A stretch of DNA of 64,000 nucleotides from CAZMNY01 sp964567745 (GTDB taxonomy: Bacteria > Planctomycetota > Planctomycetia > Pirellulales > Pirellulaceae): positions 62,001 through 126,000 of the forward strand of contig CAZMNY010000017.1 of NCBI GenBank assembly GCA_964567745.1. Reading direction: 5' to 3'. The notes under the pieces were generated by a model. It saw only the letters and a list, made by a program, of their open reading frames with translations. It did not search any database and was not told the origin of the DNA. Within the stretch, counting starts at the first letter, position 1, and every line of letters starts with the position of its first letter. The position numbers and the translations under genes were made by a program. Below are positions 18,784 to 27,774 of the stretch, piece after piece.

Positions 18784-19563
18784 ATGGCGACACTTGAAGG
18801 CCGCGTTGGGCTCGTGACAGGCGCCGGGCGAGGCATCGGCCGAGCGATCGCGGAAGCATTGGCGGCGGAAGGCGCGACTGTCGTCGCCGCTGCTCGATCG
18901 GTGGACGAATTAGATTCCGTCGTCGCAGACATCGAGCGAGCGGGCGGGAAGGCAGTCTCCTTACAAGTCGACTTGTCGCAGCGCGAGCAAACGCGTCGCG
19001 TGCTTGACCAGTGCGCCAAGCTGGCTGGCCCAGTCGATATTCTGGTCAACAATGCAGGCGTCGGAAGCAGTGGAGACCCAAGGGCATTTGTCGATTTCCG
19101 GGAAGAGTACTGGGATCTCTCGGTGGAAGTGAACATGACGGCACCCTACTTGCTAACTCAGCAAGCGTTGCCGTACATGATCGAAAAAGGATGGGGACGC
19201 GTCATCACAGTCGCCTCCATCAACGGTCGCCGCCCTGCCCTTCACGCCTCAGCCTACACAGCGACCAAGCATGGCGTTCTTGGGTTAATGCGAACGATCG
19301 CATTGGAAGTGGCTGCGCAGGGCGTCACGGTCAACTGCATTTGTCCCGGGCCGGTGAAGACGTTGATGAACGATCTGCGTATCGAGTACGACGCCGAACG
19401 ATTGGGCCGTGACCTAGCGGAGCACGAGCAGAGTCTGACACCGATCGGCGGACGTTTGACGCCAGCCGACATCGCACCGATGGCGGTCTACCTCGCCAGC
19501 GACTCCGCTCGCATGATCACGGGGCAAGCCTATAACATCTGCGGCGGAATCAACATGGCGTGA
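18784..19563 (+). CDS. SDR-family oxidoreductase
   Basis: ATG 18784 follows AAGGGAGAAGG, a strong ribosome-binding site; a GTG one codon earlier is possible. The 259-residue product shows TGAGRGIG, NNAGVG, the catalytic Ser in TVASINGR, the YTATK Tyr/Lys motif, CICPGPVKT and a C-terminal ITGQAYNICGG. It is a classical SDR close to 3-oxoacyl-ACP reductase or gluconate/hydroxy-acid dehydrogenases. The specificity is not readable. It is convergent with the molybdenum-hydroxylase operon, with a hairpin between them. Confidence 0.92.
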   Translation: MATLEGRVGLVTGAGRGIGRAIAEALAAEGATVVAAARSVDELDSVVADIERAGGKAVSLQVDLSQREQTRRVLDQCAKLAGPVDILVNNAGVGSSGDPRAFVDFREEYWDLSVEVNMTAPYLLTQQALPYMIEKGWGRVITVASINGRRPALHASAYTATKHGVLGLMRTIALEVAAQGVTVNCICPGPVKTLMNDLRIEYDAERLGRDLAEHEQSLTPIGGRLTPADIAPMAVYLASDSARMITGQAYNICGGINMA

Positions 19564-19569
19564 TAAGCA

Positions 19570-19588
19570 GTTTCGGCACGGCCGAAAC
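19570..19588. terminator. Bidirectional hairpin between convergent genes
   Basis: A perfect 8-bp stem GTTTCGGC/GCCGAAAC with a 3-nt loop lies between two convergent stop codons (19563 and 19601). There is no T-tract on either strand, so termination strength is uncertain. Confidence 0.5.
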
Positions 19589-19600
19589 GAGCGCGACAAG

Positions 19601-19831
19601 TTATTCGCAATAGCAATCTCGACCCGGAACGCACCGGTCCCGCTCGACCAGTTCTTGGTCGGGGCCAACAACATGCTGGGTAATATGGCACCAGCAATGG
19701 TGATTGCCGCCGGCGAACGGGTCGTCCCAGACGTCTCGAGTCGCCTCGGTAACCATCTTCTTGGTTCGCAATTCGCTGCACGCAGGCAGCACATTCATCT
19801 CTTGAGGGTCTAGGTCTTTTTCAAATGCCAT
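19601..19831 (-). CDS. Small Cys-rich protein at the end of a Mo-hydroxylase operon
   Basis: 76 residues from ATG 19831 with GGGAGGG just upstream, a very good ribosome-binding site. The stop of the FAD-subunit gene is at 19834-19836, 2 bp from this start, so the two are translationally coupled. The protein has six Cys: one at PAC near the N-terminus, a pair HCWC in the middle and RC plus CYC at the end, together with His (NHHCWCHITQH). This suggests a metal site, perhaps an Fe-S or Zn assembly or partner protein. I recognise no family. It may substitute for or assist the electron-transfer cluster missing from the 2Fe-2S subunit, but that is only a guess. Confidence 0.7.
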   Translation of the reverse strand: MAFEKDLDPQEMNVLPACSELRTKKMVTEATRDVWDDPFAGGNHHCWCHITQHVVGPDQELVERDRCVPGRDCYCE

Positions 19832-19833
19832 GA

Positions 19834-20826
19834 TTACATCCCTCCCGTTTCAAGACCTGCGGCGAGCAGTATGGCTCGTTTCACCGATACCTTCGCCAGT
19901 TGGACTTTGTAGTTGTTGTTGTCCAGCGGAGTTGCGCACGAGACTGCAAACTCACCAGCCCGCTCGGCGTCGCGTTCATTGACGGACCGGCCGATTAACC
20001 ACTCCGCCGCCTCATTGGAGACCCAAGGCGTGGGAGCGACTTGCCCGAGCACAACGCGTGCATCCTCGACAATCCCATTCTTCATGCGAAGTACGACTGA
20101 CGCTGCGGCCAGCGGGAAATCCGGTCCTTCGCTCTGTCGAACTTCGTAGGTCGCCGACAGCGTATCACCGGCCGGCGGCAATACGAGGTGAGTCAACACT
20201 TGGTTAGGCGCGAGCGTCATTTCTCGCTGTCCTTCATGCCCGGGAGCACGAAACAGTTCCGCGACCGGGATGAACTTGACTTCATCCGTATGCGGTCCGA
20301 TCACCCGCGCCGTAGCGCCCAAGGCGATCAGAGCCGGCGCGGTGCGCGAACTGCTGACGAATTTCGCCGAACCTTGATTGGCGAAAATCGCATGGTAGCG
20401 ATTGTCGCCGTTTGTCGACGCTTTACCATTCTCGGCAAGGAGCCCACGACCGTTGCGGAAGAACCAACATTGCGGCCGTTGGCAGACTTCGCCGCCAATC
20501 GTGCCCTGCGACTGCAATTGCATGCTGTTGATGCCGGCAATCGCTTGAGTCAGGGCGGGATAGTTGCCCAAATAGGGATGCTCCAAGATCTCGTCGAGCG
20601 AGACTGTCGCGCCTATTTGAAGTCGACCGTCATCAAGCGGACCAAACTGCCGCAGACTGTCGACCTCCATCAAGTTAACGACCCGCTCCGGCTGGACCAC
20701 CATCGACTTCATCAGTCCGACCAAATCCGTTCCGCCAGCAAGCAGTTCGGTGTGATTCGCAACAGGCGAGAGGAGTTCGAGCAACTCCGATTCGGACTGA
20801 GGCGCTGCGTATTCAAAATCTTTCAT
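19834..20826 (-). CDS. FAD-binding subunit of a xanthine-dehydrogenase-family enzyme (CoxM-like)
   Basis: ATG 20826 is preceded by GGAGGA; 330 residues. It has the FAD-binding PCMH-like motifs LAGGTDLVGLMK near residue 32, and NSMQLQSQGTIGGEVCQR, the TIGGN-type second FAD loop (here with E). A CO-dehydrogenase-flavoprotein-like C-terminal domain follows (YEVRQSEGPDFPLAAASV). The start overlaps closely with the Mo subunit stop (2 bp), indicating one operon. It passes electrons from the Fe-S centres to an acceptor. A CQRPQCWFFRNG stretch is of the type found in 4-hydroxybenzoyl-CoA-reductase/CoxM-like subunits with extra loops. The substrate of the complex is unknown. Confidence 0.9.
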   Translation of the reverse strand: MKDFEYAAPQSESELLELLSPVANHTELLAGGTDLVGLMKSMVVQPERVVNLMEVDSLRQFGPLDDGRLQIGATVSLDEILEHPYLGNYPALTQAIAGINSMQLQSQGTIGGEVCQRPQCWFFRNGRGLLAENGKASTNGDNRYHAIFANQGSAKFVSSSRTAPALIALGATARVIGPHTDEVKFIPVAELFRAPGHEGQREMTLAPNQVLTHLVLPPAGDTLSATYEVRQSEGPDFPLAAASVVLRMKNGIVEDARVVLGQVAPTPWVSNEAAEWLIGRSVNERDAERAGEFAVSCATPLDNNNYKVQLAKVSVKRAILLAAGLETGGM

Positions 20827-20828
20827 GA

Positions 20829-23036
20829 TTAGATCCTCCCTGCTTTCTGCAAAGCTTCCAAGACGCGTTGCGGCGTCATCGGCAAGACCGGAACACGAAC
20901 TCCCAGGGCGTTGCAAACCGCGTTCGACACAGCGGCACCGGGACTGATCACGGGCGGTTCGCCGAGACCAACCACGCCACGACTTCGTTCACTTTCAGGT
21001 TCGTAAAAGTGAACGTCGATGTCGCCGATGTCACCAACTCGCGGCAACCGGTAGTTGCTCATTTCCGCGTTGATGAAGGCTCCGGTTTGCGAATCCAAGA
21101 TACGTTGTTCAAACAACGCGTAGGTGATCCCCATGATCACGGAACCGTAAACCTGACTGCGAGCCAGGAGCGGGTTCATCACCAGGCCAATGTCTTGCAC
21201 GGCGACGAACTTTTTCACCTTGACGACACCGGTTTCGATGTCAACCTCAGCGTGAGCCATTTGAACGCCGCCAACGGTTTCACTTGACAAGGGGCTCTTG
21301 GCGCCACGTTTGTGACTCGCTGTCACTTCCAGACTTTCCAAGCCGAGAAGTCCGCAAGCCTGTTTCCAGCTGAGGCTCTTGTCGGGCTTGCCGGAAACTT
21401 GAATACGGCCGTCGACCGCTTCGAGCTCCTCCGGTTTGCACTCGAGCTTCGCTGCGACTTTCTCATTGATGTTGGCCAGCGCGTCCTGCGCTGCGCGGCG
21501 ATGCGACTCGCTCACAGCGCCAACGGTTGTACTTCCGCCCGAGGCGCCGCTCGCGGGATACTTCGAGCTGCCGATGTTGACTCGTACATCTTGGACTCGC
21601 AGTCCAAACGTCTCGGCCAGCACCTGCGCACAAATCGTTCGCGTCCCTGTGCCCAAATCCTGAGTCGCACAGAACGACTCGACACCGCCATCGGGATGAA
21701 TGCGAAGTTGGCAAATCGAGGCGTTGGCGCCGCCGCCCCATGTATGGAGCGCCATGCCGAGTCCTTCACGAACAGATCCCTTCTTGGGACCTTTGCCATG
21801 CTTGTGCCATTTGGCTTTCCAGTCCATCATCTTGGCCGCGATCTTCATCTCTTCAATGTAGACCTCAGGCGGAGCGCCTTGAGCCAAGCGAATGTTCTTC
21901 ATGAAGATGTCGTAGCTATCGGCGCCCATCTTCGCGGCCAAGTCGTCGTAGGCCGTCTGCGACATCGCGCACCCTTGCGGGTGGTTGGGAGCTCGCCAAG
22001 CCCGCTGAGCGCCGGCGTTGGTTCGAATTCTTGTCGCTTTGCGCCGGTAGTTCGGCGGCACCAACACGTACGGAATCTGCTTATGAGAGACTCCGGCGCC
22101 GACCATCCCTGACGTGCCCCAGTGCTCGGAATCCCAGACAACGACGTTGCCTTCTTTGTCCGCGCCAAGTCGTCCCTTGAGATAGCCTGAAGGTCGATTG
22201 CCGGCAATCTTCAGTTCCTGATCACGCGTCAGCATGAACTTCACAGGCCGGCCGGTCTCTTTGGAGATTTCACAAGCGGCGATCGTCCAGTAGTCCGCTG
22301 GGAACTTGCTGCCGAATCCGCCGCCGATGTGGTCACAGCGAACCTCAACGTCGTCCGCCGTCAGGTCAAACGGCTTGCCAAGATCGCCCGCGTTGCCCGC
22401 CACGCGTTGCGTCGACAGGTAGGCCAGCATCTTGCCGTCCTTCCACATCACCGTGACGCCATGCGGCTCCATGCAGCAATGCGAGATAACGTCGATGCCG
22501 TAATAACCTTCAACGACGTGAGCCGACTCTTTGAAGAGTCGCTCCAACTCTTCCTCGACGAATTCGTCCTCATCGTCATCATCGCCCGGTTCGCGTTGCG
22601 TGACGATTTTTCCGCCGGCGCTGGCGGTTCGGCCGGCCTCTTTCGCTCCCTCCAAGTCTTCGTCATCGGTGAAGACATCGAGTTTGTCGTACTTTACTTT
22701 AATCTTGTCCACCGCAGCGGCCGCAGCGCCTTCGCTTTCGGCGGCGACAACGGCGAGCAATTCGCCTTCCCAGTGAACTTCACGGCCGACGGGTTCAAAA
22801 ACTTTGATATGAACGACGCCTGGCGACTTAGCCGCCTCTTTGATGTCGATCGCTTTAATCTGGCAATGACCGTATGGACAACCCAAGGCAACGGCGATGA
22901 GCTGGTTGTCGAAGTTGACGTCGTAAGTGTACTTAGCGGCACCGGTCGACTTCTCGATACCGTCCAGTCGCGTTCTGTCTTTGCCGATGACGTTGGCCTT
23001 GTCACGTGCTGGCCAGCTGTATTCAACGTTAGCCAT
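20829..23036 (-). CDS. Molybdopterin-binding catalytic subunit of a xanthine-dehydrogenase-family enzyme
   Basis: 735 residues from ATG 23036, with a GGGAGG-type site upstream. Aldehyde-oxidase/xanthine-dehydrogenase fold: the hammerhead domain is N-terminal (IEKSTGAAKYTYDV). The Mo-cofactor motifs are CDHIGGGFGSK, the Gln/cofactor segment ATQDLGTGTRT and the catalytic Glu693 in VVGLGEPPVISPG. An acidic stretch of about 15 residues (DDDDEDEFVEEEL) interrupts the early domain and is not typical. The protein lacks its own leader; the Tat leader on the small subunit would carry it across the membrane as a complex. The gene overlaps the 2Fe-2S subunit by 8 bp. Hydroxylation of an unknown N-heterocycle or aldehyde is expected. 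Confidence 0.93.
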   Translation of the reverse strand: MANVEYSWPARDKANVIGKDRTRLDGIEKSTGAAKYTYDVNFDNQLIAVALGCPYGHCQIKAIDIKEAAKSPGVVHIKVFEPVGREVHWEGELLAVVAAESEGAAAAAVDKIKVKYDKLDVFTDDEDLEGAKEAGRTASAGGKIVTQREPGDDDDEDEFVEEELERLFKESAHVVEGYYGIDVISHCCMEPHGVTVMWKDGKMLAYLSTQRVAGNAGDLGKPFDLTADDVEVRCDHIGGGFGSKFPADYWTIAACEISKETGRPVKFMLTRDQELKIAGNRPSGYLKGRLGADKEGNVVVWDSEHWGTSGMVGAGVSHKQIPYVLVPPNYRRKATRIRTNAGAQRAWRAPNHPQGCAMSQTAYDDLAAKMGADSYDIFMKNIRLAQGAPPEVYIEEMKIAAKMMDWKAKWHKHGKGPKKGSVREGLGMALHTWGGGANASICQLRIHPDGGVESFCATQDLGTGTRTICAQVLAETFGLRVQDVRVNIGSSKYPASGASGGSTTVGAVSESHRRAAQDALANINEKVAAKLECKPEELEAVDGRIQVSGKPDKSLSWKQACGLLGLESLEVTASHKRGAKSPLSSETVGGVQMAHAEVDIETGVVKVKKFVAVQDIGLVMNPLLARSQVYGSVIMGITYALFEQRILDSQTGAFINAEMSNYRLPRVGDIGDIDVHFYEPESERSRGVVGLGEPPVISPGAAVSNAVCNALGVRVPVLPMTPQRVLEALQKAGRI

Positions 23037-23640
23037 TTCCGCCTCCCTTCACGACTGAGACTGCCGCTTGAATGATGTTCGCATAGGTTCCGCAACGGCA
23101 GATGTTTCCGTTCAAGCCGTCGCGAATCTGCTGCTCGGTAGCGTTCGGATTCTTGTCAAGCAACGCACGAACCGCGACAACAAATCCCGGAGTGCAAAAA
23201 CCGCACTGCTGGGCGTCGCTAGTGACGAACGCCTTGCAAACCACGTCGGGGTCGTCACCGCCGAGACTCTCAACCGTTCGAATCGCTTTCCCGCGACATG
23301 CAATCGCCAGCGTTGTTGAAGCTGTCACGGTCTTTCCACCGACCCACACGGTACTCGCGCCGCTGTTGCCGTCTCGACTCACCGGCTTGGCGCCCGTTAG
23401 GTCGAATTGATAGCGAAGCACTTCCAACAGCGTTGTCCGAGGTTCGACCTCAGCTTTGCGATTCTCGCCGTTCACATTCAGCGTGATCGTTGTCGCTCCA
23501 CGAGTTACTTGCGGAGCCTGCTGAACCGCCTCGGCATTTTGAACATGAAGGGCCGAAGCAGCCGCAACGGCGCCCGATCCCTTGAAGAAGGCTCGACGAC
23601 TAAACCCACTCTTGTCTGGCTTTCCTTTTGACTTGACCAT
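23029..23640 (-). CDS. (2Fe-2S)-type subunit of a xanthine-dehydrogenase-family enzyme, Tat-exported, N-terminal cluster ligands all Ser
   Basis: ATG 23640 is chosen; a GTG at 23649 is also possible. 203 residues: Tat leader SRRAFFKGSGAVAAASA, then a plant-ferredoxin-like domain (ITLNVNGENRKAEVEPRTTLLEVLRY). The second cluster motif is intact (QQCGFCTPG; NGNICRCGTY). In the first cluster, where relatives have C-x4-C-x2-C-x11-C, this protein has Ser at residues 88, 93, 96 and 108 at exactly that spacing, within KPVSRDGNSGASTVWV and TVTASTTL. So the distal [2Fe-2S] centre is probably absent or altered. Codons are AGT, AGC, AGT and TCA. It is the first gene of the operon and overlaps the Mo-subunit start by 8 bp. 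Confidence 0.9.
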   Translation of the reverse strand: MVKSKGKPDKSGFSRRAFFKGSGAVAAASALHVQNAEAVQQAPQVTRGATTITLNVNGENRKAEVEPRTTLLEVLRYQFDLTGAKPVSRDGNSGASTVWVGGKTVTASTTLAIACRGKAIRTVESLGGDDPDVVCKAFVTSDAQQCGFCTPGFVVAVRALLDKNPNATEQQIRDGLNGNICRCGTYANIIQAAVSVVKGGGNG

Positions 23641-23911
23641 CCGCAGCACCTCGCAAACTTGGGCTGGAAGTTACACCAGGGAATGTTTGAGATTTCCTTG
23701 CTCGATAACCGAACCGCAAATGCTTCATCCACAAGATTCGTGACGACTATCTTGCCAACTGTGTCACATGACTTCGCTGTGGCTGAGCGGTCCCGATTAT
23801 ATGCGTTGCCAACCGAGATTGCAGCAAAACACGTCGAGAATTTCGGCTAGAAGAGTTTTCTTTGCAAGAGGCAGAAAGCTCGCACCTGGCAATCGCAAGA
23901 GATCACGCAAC

Positions 23912-24430
23912 TTATCGCCGATGTCTCTTGGCCGGGGACGACAGCGTCTTCCGCAGTTCAGTATCCCCTTGGCAGCAATCGCAGTCCTTTTTCTCGAACA
24001 TCGGGATCGCGCAGATGTCGCACCAATAGTCGACTTCCAGACGGCGGCCCTCTTCCCAGCTGTAGAGACGGATGATCTGCACTACGGGCGAACCGTGGTG
24101 CCGACGCACCAGAAGCTCAAGGTCCATTGGCCAGAGCCGTTTGTCCCGGCGAAACGCGCGGGTCCGCACATCCTCGACCAACGCCACGAGTTGACCATCT
24201 TTCGTTTCAATGGCGAGCTGTCGCTCTTTCGCTTCCATCACCGTACTGATGTCGTATCGGCGTTTCAGCGCGTCGGCCATCCAAACAACTCGGCCGCGAA
24301 TTGAGGTGGTCGTGTAGTTAGGCTTCTTCTCTGGCGAAGCTTTCGAGGTATCTGCCGCATCACGATTTTGGCCAGTCAACGGAAGCGCGACGACCAGCAA
24401 GACGAGGAAGGTGAGAGAGAGTAAGCGCAT
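23912..24430 (-). CDS. Secreted hypothetical protein with C-terminal Cys cluster
   Basis: 172 residues, start ATG 24430. Signal peptide MRLLSLTFLVLLVVALPLTG. After a linker, the sequence TSIRGRVVWMADALKRRYDI begins a compact domain (about residues 40-130). The C-terminus has four Cys in YWCDICAIPMF and KKDCDCCQGD, likely a metal-binding or disulphide knuckle. It looks like an exported planctomycete hypothetical with no known activity. It lies 57 bp downstream of the next gene on the same strand, so the pair is probably co-transcribed. Confidence 0.7.
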   Translation of the reverse strand: MRLLSLTFLVLLVVALPLTGQNRDAADTSKASPEKKPNYTTTSIRGRVVWMADALKRRYDISTVMEAKERQLAIETKDGQLVALVEDVRTRAFRRDKRLWPMDLELLVRRHHGSPVVQIIRLYSWEEGRRLEVDYWCDICAIPMFEKKDCDCCQGDTELRKTLSSPAKRHRR

Positions 24431-24487
24431 ACTACACCTTGTCGGCTGCGATCGGCCATGGAAGCGATCGGCGGAATGTCCGAGTTG

Positions 24488-25153
24488 TTATTCTTCAGCA
24501 ATTCCGACGACGACCAATGCCATCTTGGTCGGCTGGGACTTCTTCCCCGACTTGATCGTACCCTTCATCGGGGCAATCCACCAATCGTGCTCTTCGTCAT
24601 GTTGCAATTCGTCGCCCTCTTTCTCGCTCGGCTTCTGCAGGCATAACATGGCGGGATGACCGCCGTCCGCCGATTCCATGCTGAGCTCGATCAGTTTCTC
24701 TGGCTTGACGGTCCCGGCGCTCTTGTCAGCCGCCGCGGGCAATAAGAGCAAGAAATCTCGCGTGGGAAACGTACCCTCATGAGCGCCGTCTTCTGGCTGT
24801 TGGCCGTAGCGCATGACATACGTGCCCTTGGCAATCGACTGGTCGCGAAAGTCGGTGCCTTTGCGAGCGTACTGAATCACGCCGATCAGTTGACCAGGTT
24901 CGAACGGGTAGAGAATGTCTTCACGACGCTTTGCTGAGGTCGCTTCCCAGCTCTTACACAACCAAATCCGGCAGACCATTCGGCTGGTCCCTTTAATGAT
25001 GCGGATGCCATTTCCCGCCAACGTCTCGCCGATCTCCTTGGCAACTCCTTCCGGCGCCTCCGTGACCTTTTCGACTCGGTAGTCAGCCGCACCGAGCGAA
25101 AGCAGCGGCGTAAGAACCAGCGAGGCGAATACGATCGTGCAAAGTCGGGGCAT
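24488..25153 (-). CDS. Secreted hypothetical protein
   Basis: 221 residues from ATG 25153, with signal peptide MPRLCTIVFASLVLTPLLSLGAADY. The mature part has an alpha/beta look with phrases YVMRYGQQPEDGAHEGT and TRDFLLLLPAAADKSAG, then EHDWWIAPMKGTI near the end. It resembles planctomycete exported proteins with a DUF2911-like tone, but I cannot assign a family. It is transcribed with the Cys-cluster protein downstream. No catalytic motif is recognised. Confidence 0.7.
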   Translation of the reverse strand: MPRLCTIVFASLVLTPLLSLGAADYRVEKVTEAPEGVAKEIGETLAGNGIRIIKGTSRMVCRIWLCKSWEATSAKRREDILYPFEPGQLIGVIQYARKGTDFRDQSIAKGTYVMRYGQQPEDGAHEGTFPTRDFLLLLPAAADKSAGTVKPEKLIELSMESADGGHPAMLCLQKPSEKEGDELQHDEEHDWWIAPMKGTIKSGKKSQPTKMALVVVGIAEE

Positions 25154-25319
25154 GGGGAGCTCGATGCAAAGGAAGGGTGTCAGGTGGGATAGCGCACCAG
25201 CATCAAACCACTGGCGAGCTGAAACCAGTATGATATCGAGCAGTAGGACGGGTCAAGAGACGGCGTTAGCGGTGCCCCAACCCATGCTGGACACAGCGCC
25301 GAGAGCGACGCCAACGGCT

Positions 25320-25681
25320 CTACATCCCGAATAGCCCACGCAGGAAACTTTGAACGGGCGTTCGGCCTTCAAGAATGGCAACGTTGTAGAATTCGGCAAA
25401 GCCGCTGTTTTCGCAGGATACCGCCACGAACTCCTTCCTGACAATCGAGGCAAGGCCAGTCCCGGTCATCCACACGCGTTCAACACTCGCCTCGCCATGA
25501 CCGCATTTTGACAGACAAAGTCCTTGGAGTCGGTCGCGTCCGTGCTCTCGGCCAGAAAGTCGAGATTCAGTTTCCCCTCGCGCGAGCAGCCGCAGCGCCA
25601 ACACGAATCAAACTGATCTTCGATAACCTCACGACAATTGGCGCAGGACCACATATGAGTTTTCGCGTCGCTGTCTTCCAT
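25320..25681 (-). pseudogene. Double zinc-ribbon protein, frameshifted
   Basis: The first half (from 25681; an internal ATG at 25654 gives MWSCANC) is a ribbon C-x2-C...CWRCG. At 25505-25509 one A appears to be missing in a run of four: the frame shifts from DFVCQNAVMARR to the second half KCGHGEASVERVWMTGTGLAS. That frame runs through VAVSCENSGFAEFYNVAIL to LFGM and stops at TAG 25320. The second half is the known C-x-K-C-G-H type ribbon, where relatives have CENCGF; here the fourth Cys is Ser (AGC). Intact length would be about 120 residues. The protein family is soluble and of unknown function. Start choice is uncertain. Confidence 0.72.
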
Positions 25682-26093
25682 CAGAGCGTCCGAAACAGAA
25701 TTTGAGGCCGATTGATTCTAGCCTAACAGAATTGAGGCCACATCAGATTTTCCGCGCGCCAGACTGACTGAATATCGTGCGAGGAAGAAGGCCCCGCATC
25801 GTTGCATCGCGCCCAATGATGATGCCGCGATTTCTACGGCGCAGTCGATCCGGAATCTTGAGCGTCGTTCGTGGACTCGGGAGCAACGGGGGCGGGGCCC
25901 ATCGATTCCATGGCGCCGCGACCGAGCTTGACTGAAGCGAGTTCCGCTGTGCACGAGTTTGATGGCTACTGATAAAACCTAACTCGAAAATTGTCACCGA
26001 GCCGTGCGATAATGACCGCTACGGATTGAATTCCCGCAATTCACCCAGGATGCATCGACGGCAAGACGGCTCAATCGCTACGCCAGCATCGTG
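25682..26093. other. Intergenic region without a recognised gene
   Basis: No gene is supported in these 412 bp; small ORFs on both strands lack ribosome-binding sites and familiar motifs. A short direct repeat, AACAGAATT(T)GAGGCC, occurs at 25694-25709 and 25725-25739. Confidence 0.5.
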
Positions 26094-27437
26094 CTAAGCA
26101 GGTAGTATCGATCGCAGGGAATCGCCCACCACGGATGGAATCCGTTCGAGAATGTCGATCGCTGTCGATAGCGGCGGTGCGAGGCACATCACATCGCCGC
26201 GCATTCGCGTGAACAAGCCACATTGCTGCGCCGCTTCGTGCCACCTCGGTCCGATCTTGAGTGAAGGATCAAACTCCTTCTTCGTCTCCCGATCCTCAAC
26301 CACTTCAACGGCGCACATCATGCCGAGGCCGCGTATGTCGCCAACATTCGGATGACTCGCTAATTCCTGATGAAGCCCATCGAGCAGCAACGGGCCTCGG
26401 CTTGCAGCGGCCTCAACAAGACCTTCGTCCTCGATGATCTGCAGGTTGCGCAGGGCCACGGCACATCCAACAGGATGCCCGCTGTACGTATAGGCGTGCA
26501 TCCAAGTTCGCTCGGGGTCGTCAAACACAGTCGCAACACGGTCGCAAAACCCAACACCTCCCAGGGGAAAATAACCGGACGTGACGCCCTTGGCGAACTG
26601 AATCATGTCGGGCTCGACGCCCCAGTGCTCGAGGGCGAACATTTTGCCTGTTCGACCGAAACCCGTAATCACTTCATCCGCCGCAAACAGCACGTCGTAA
26701 CGATCGCAAATCTCGCGAATTCGAGGGAAGTAATCGTCCGGCGGAATGATGACTCCCGCGGCACCCTGAACCGGCTCGGCGATAAACATCGCAACGGTCT
26801 CCGGCCCCTCGCGGAGGATCGCCTGCTCTAGTTCATCCGCCGTCGCTATTCCGCTCGAGCGACCATCTGTCGGGGTCGGGTATCGATACGGGTACGGGCT
26901 TGAGATATGCGAGAACCCCTGCATCAACGGTTCGAACATCGGCCAGTAACTGGCGATTCCCGTGGCGCTCATCGACGCAACCGTGACGCCGTGATAGCCC
27001 CACTGACGCGAAATCACCTTGACCTTGTTCGGCTGACCTTGGCATTTCCAGTAATACCTGGCCGTCTTGAACGCCGCGTCGTTCGACTCAGCGCCGCCGG
27101 ACGTAAGGAAGAAACGGTTTATCGATGGGTAACAAATCTCGGCAAGTTTCCTAGCCAGTTCGATCGATGCGGCGTTGGTGCTTCCGGAATAGCCTGAGCA
27201 ATACCCGAGTCGATTCATTTGCGCCGAGGCGGCGTCCGCTAGTTCCGTGCGCCCGTGACCAACCGCAACATTCCACAATCCCGAGATCGCATCGATGAAC
27301 GCATTGCCATCGGAGTCGAATAGCATGGCACCATCGCCTCGGACCCACGACCGCGCCTTATCGTGCCCATCCACATTGTGAAGCGGGTGGACCAAGTGCG
27401 CTCGATCCAACTCACGCCAGTCCTCGGGAATCGTCAT
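26094..27437 (-). CDS. Class III aminotransferase (omega-aminotransferase type)
   Basis: 447 residues from ATG 27437. A PLP fold-type I enzyme: substrate-side motif GLWNVAVGHG, GGAESNDAAFKTARYY, the W-G-Y-H-G segment, AEPVQGAAGVIIPP, DEVITGFGRTG and the PLP-binding Lys283 in QFAKGVTSGYFPLGG. Taurine- and beta-alanine-pyruvate aminotransferases share this layout. It is divergent from the DSD1/aldolase genes, 337 bp apart. A role in amino-acid or amine catabolism is likely; the substrate is not identifiable from sequence. Confidence 0.93.
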   Translation of the reverse strand: MTIPEDWRELDRAHLVHPLHNVDGHDKARSWVRGDGAMLFDSDGNAFIDAISGLWNVAVGHGRTELADAASAQMNRLGYCSGYSGSTNAASIELARKLAEICYPSINRFFLTSGGAESNDAAFKTARYYWKCQGQPNKVKVISRQWGYHGVTVASMSATGIASYWPMFEPLMQGFSHISSPYPYRYPTPTDGRSSGIATADELEQAILREGPETVAMFIAEPVQGAAGVIIPPDDYFPRIREICDRYDVLFAADEVITGFGRTGKMFALEHWGVEPDMIQFAKGVTSGYFPLGGVGFCDRVATVFDDPERTWMHAYTYSGHPVGCAVALRNLQIIEDEGLVEAAASRGPLLLDGLHQELASHPNVGDIRGLGMMCAVEVVEDRETKKEFDPSLKIGPRWHEAAQQCGLFTRMRGDVMCLAPPLSTAIDILERIPSVVGDSLRSILPA

Positions 27438-27774
27438 GTTTGGATAGAACCGCTACACAGAATAAGAATGTTGGGTGAACTTTGCGAGGCGATTGCCGAC
27501 GCATTGCCAGAATCATTCACAAGCCGTCTTTGTACCGTTGGGTTGCGTTCGCGCCTACGAGTCCAAACGGGCCTTGCCGTGCGATTTTCGTTGGCGGGCG
27601 CGATAGTTGAGTCCCAGCCGTCTGCTTCATTTGCGCCTTTCATTAAGGTAGGCTGCGTGTCGGGCGTTCCGTTTCTGCGGCATCAGCTTCGGTACGGCAA
27701 TCAGTAGCCAACTCGCATTTTATTTCCGTGCAATACGCTGTGCAGCATCCACACAACATTGAGGCGGACAAGTG
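27438..27774. other. Divergent promoter region between aminotransferase and DSD1-type gene
   Basis: 337 bp that must contain the promoters of two divergent genes. No clear -10/-35 pair or operator was recognised on either strand. GAGG precedes the plus-strand gene at a proper distance. Confidence 0.4.

Noticed and set aside
25718..25997. Two overlapping small minus-strand ORFs
   Set aside because: No ribosome-binding site, no family resemblance and biased composition.
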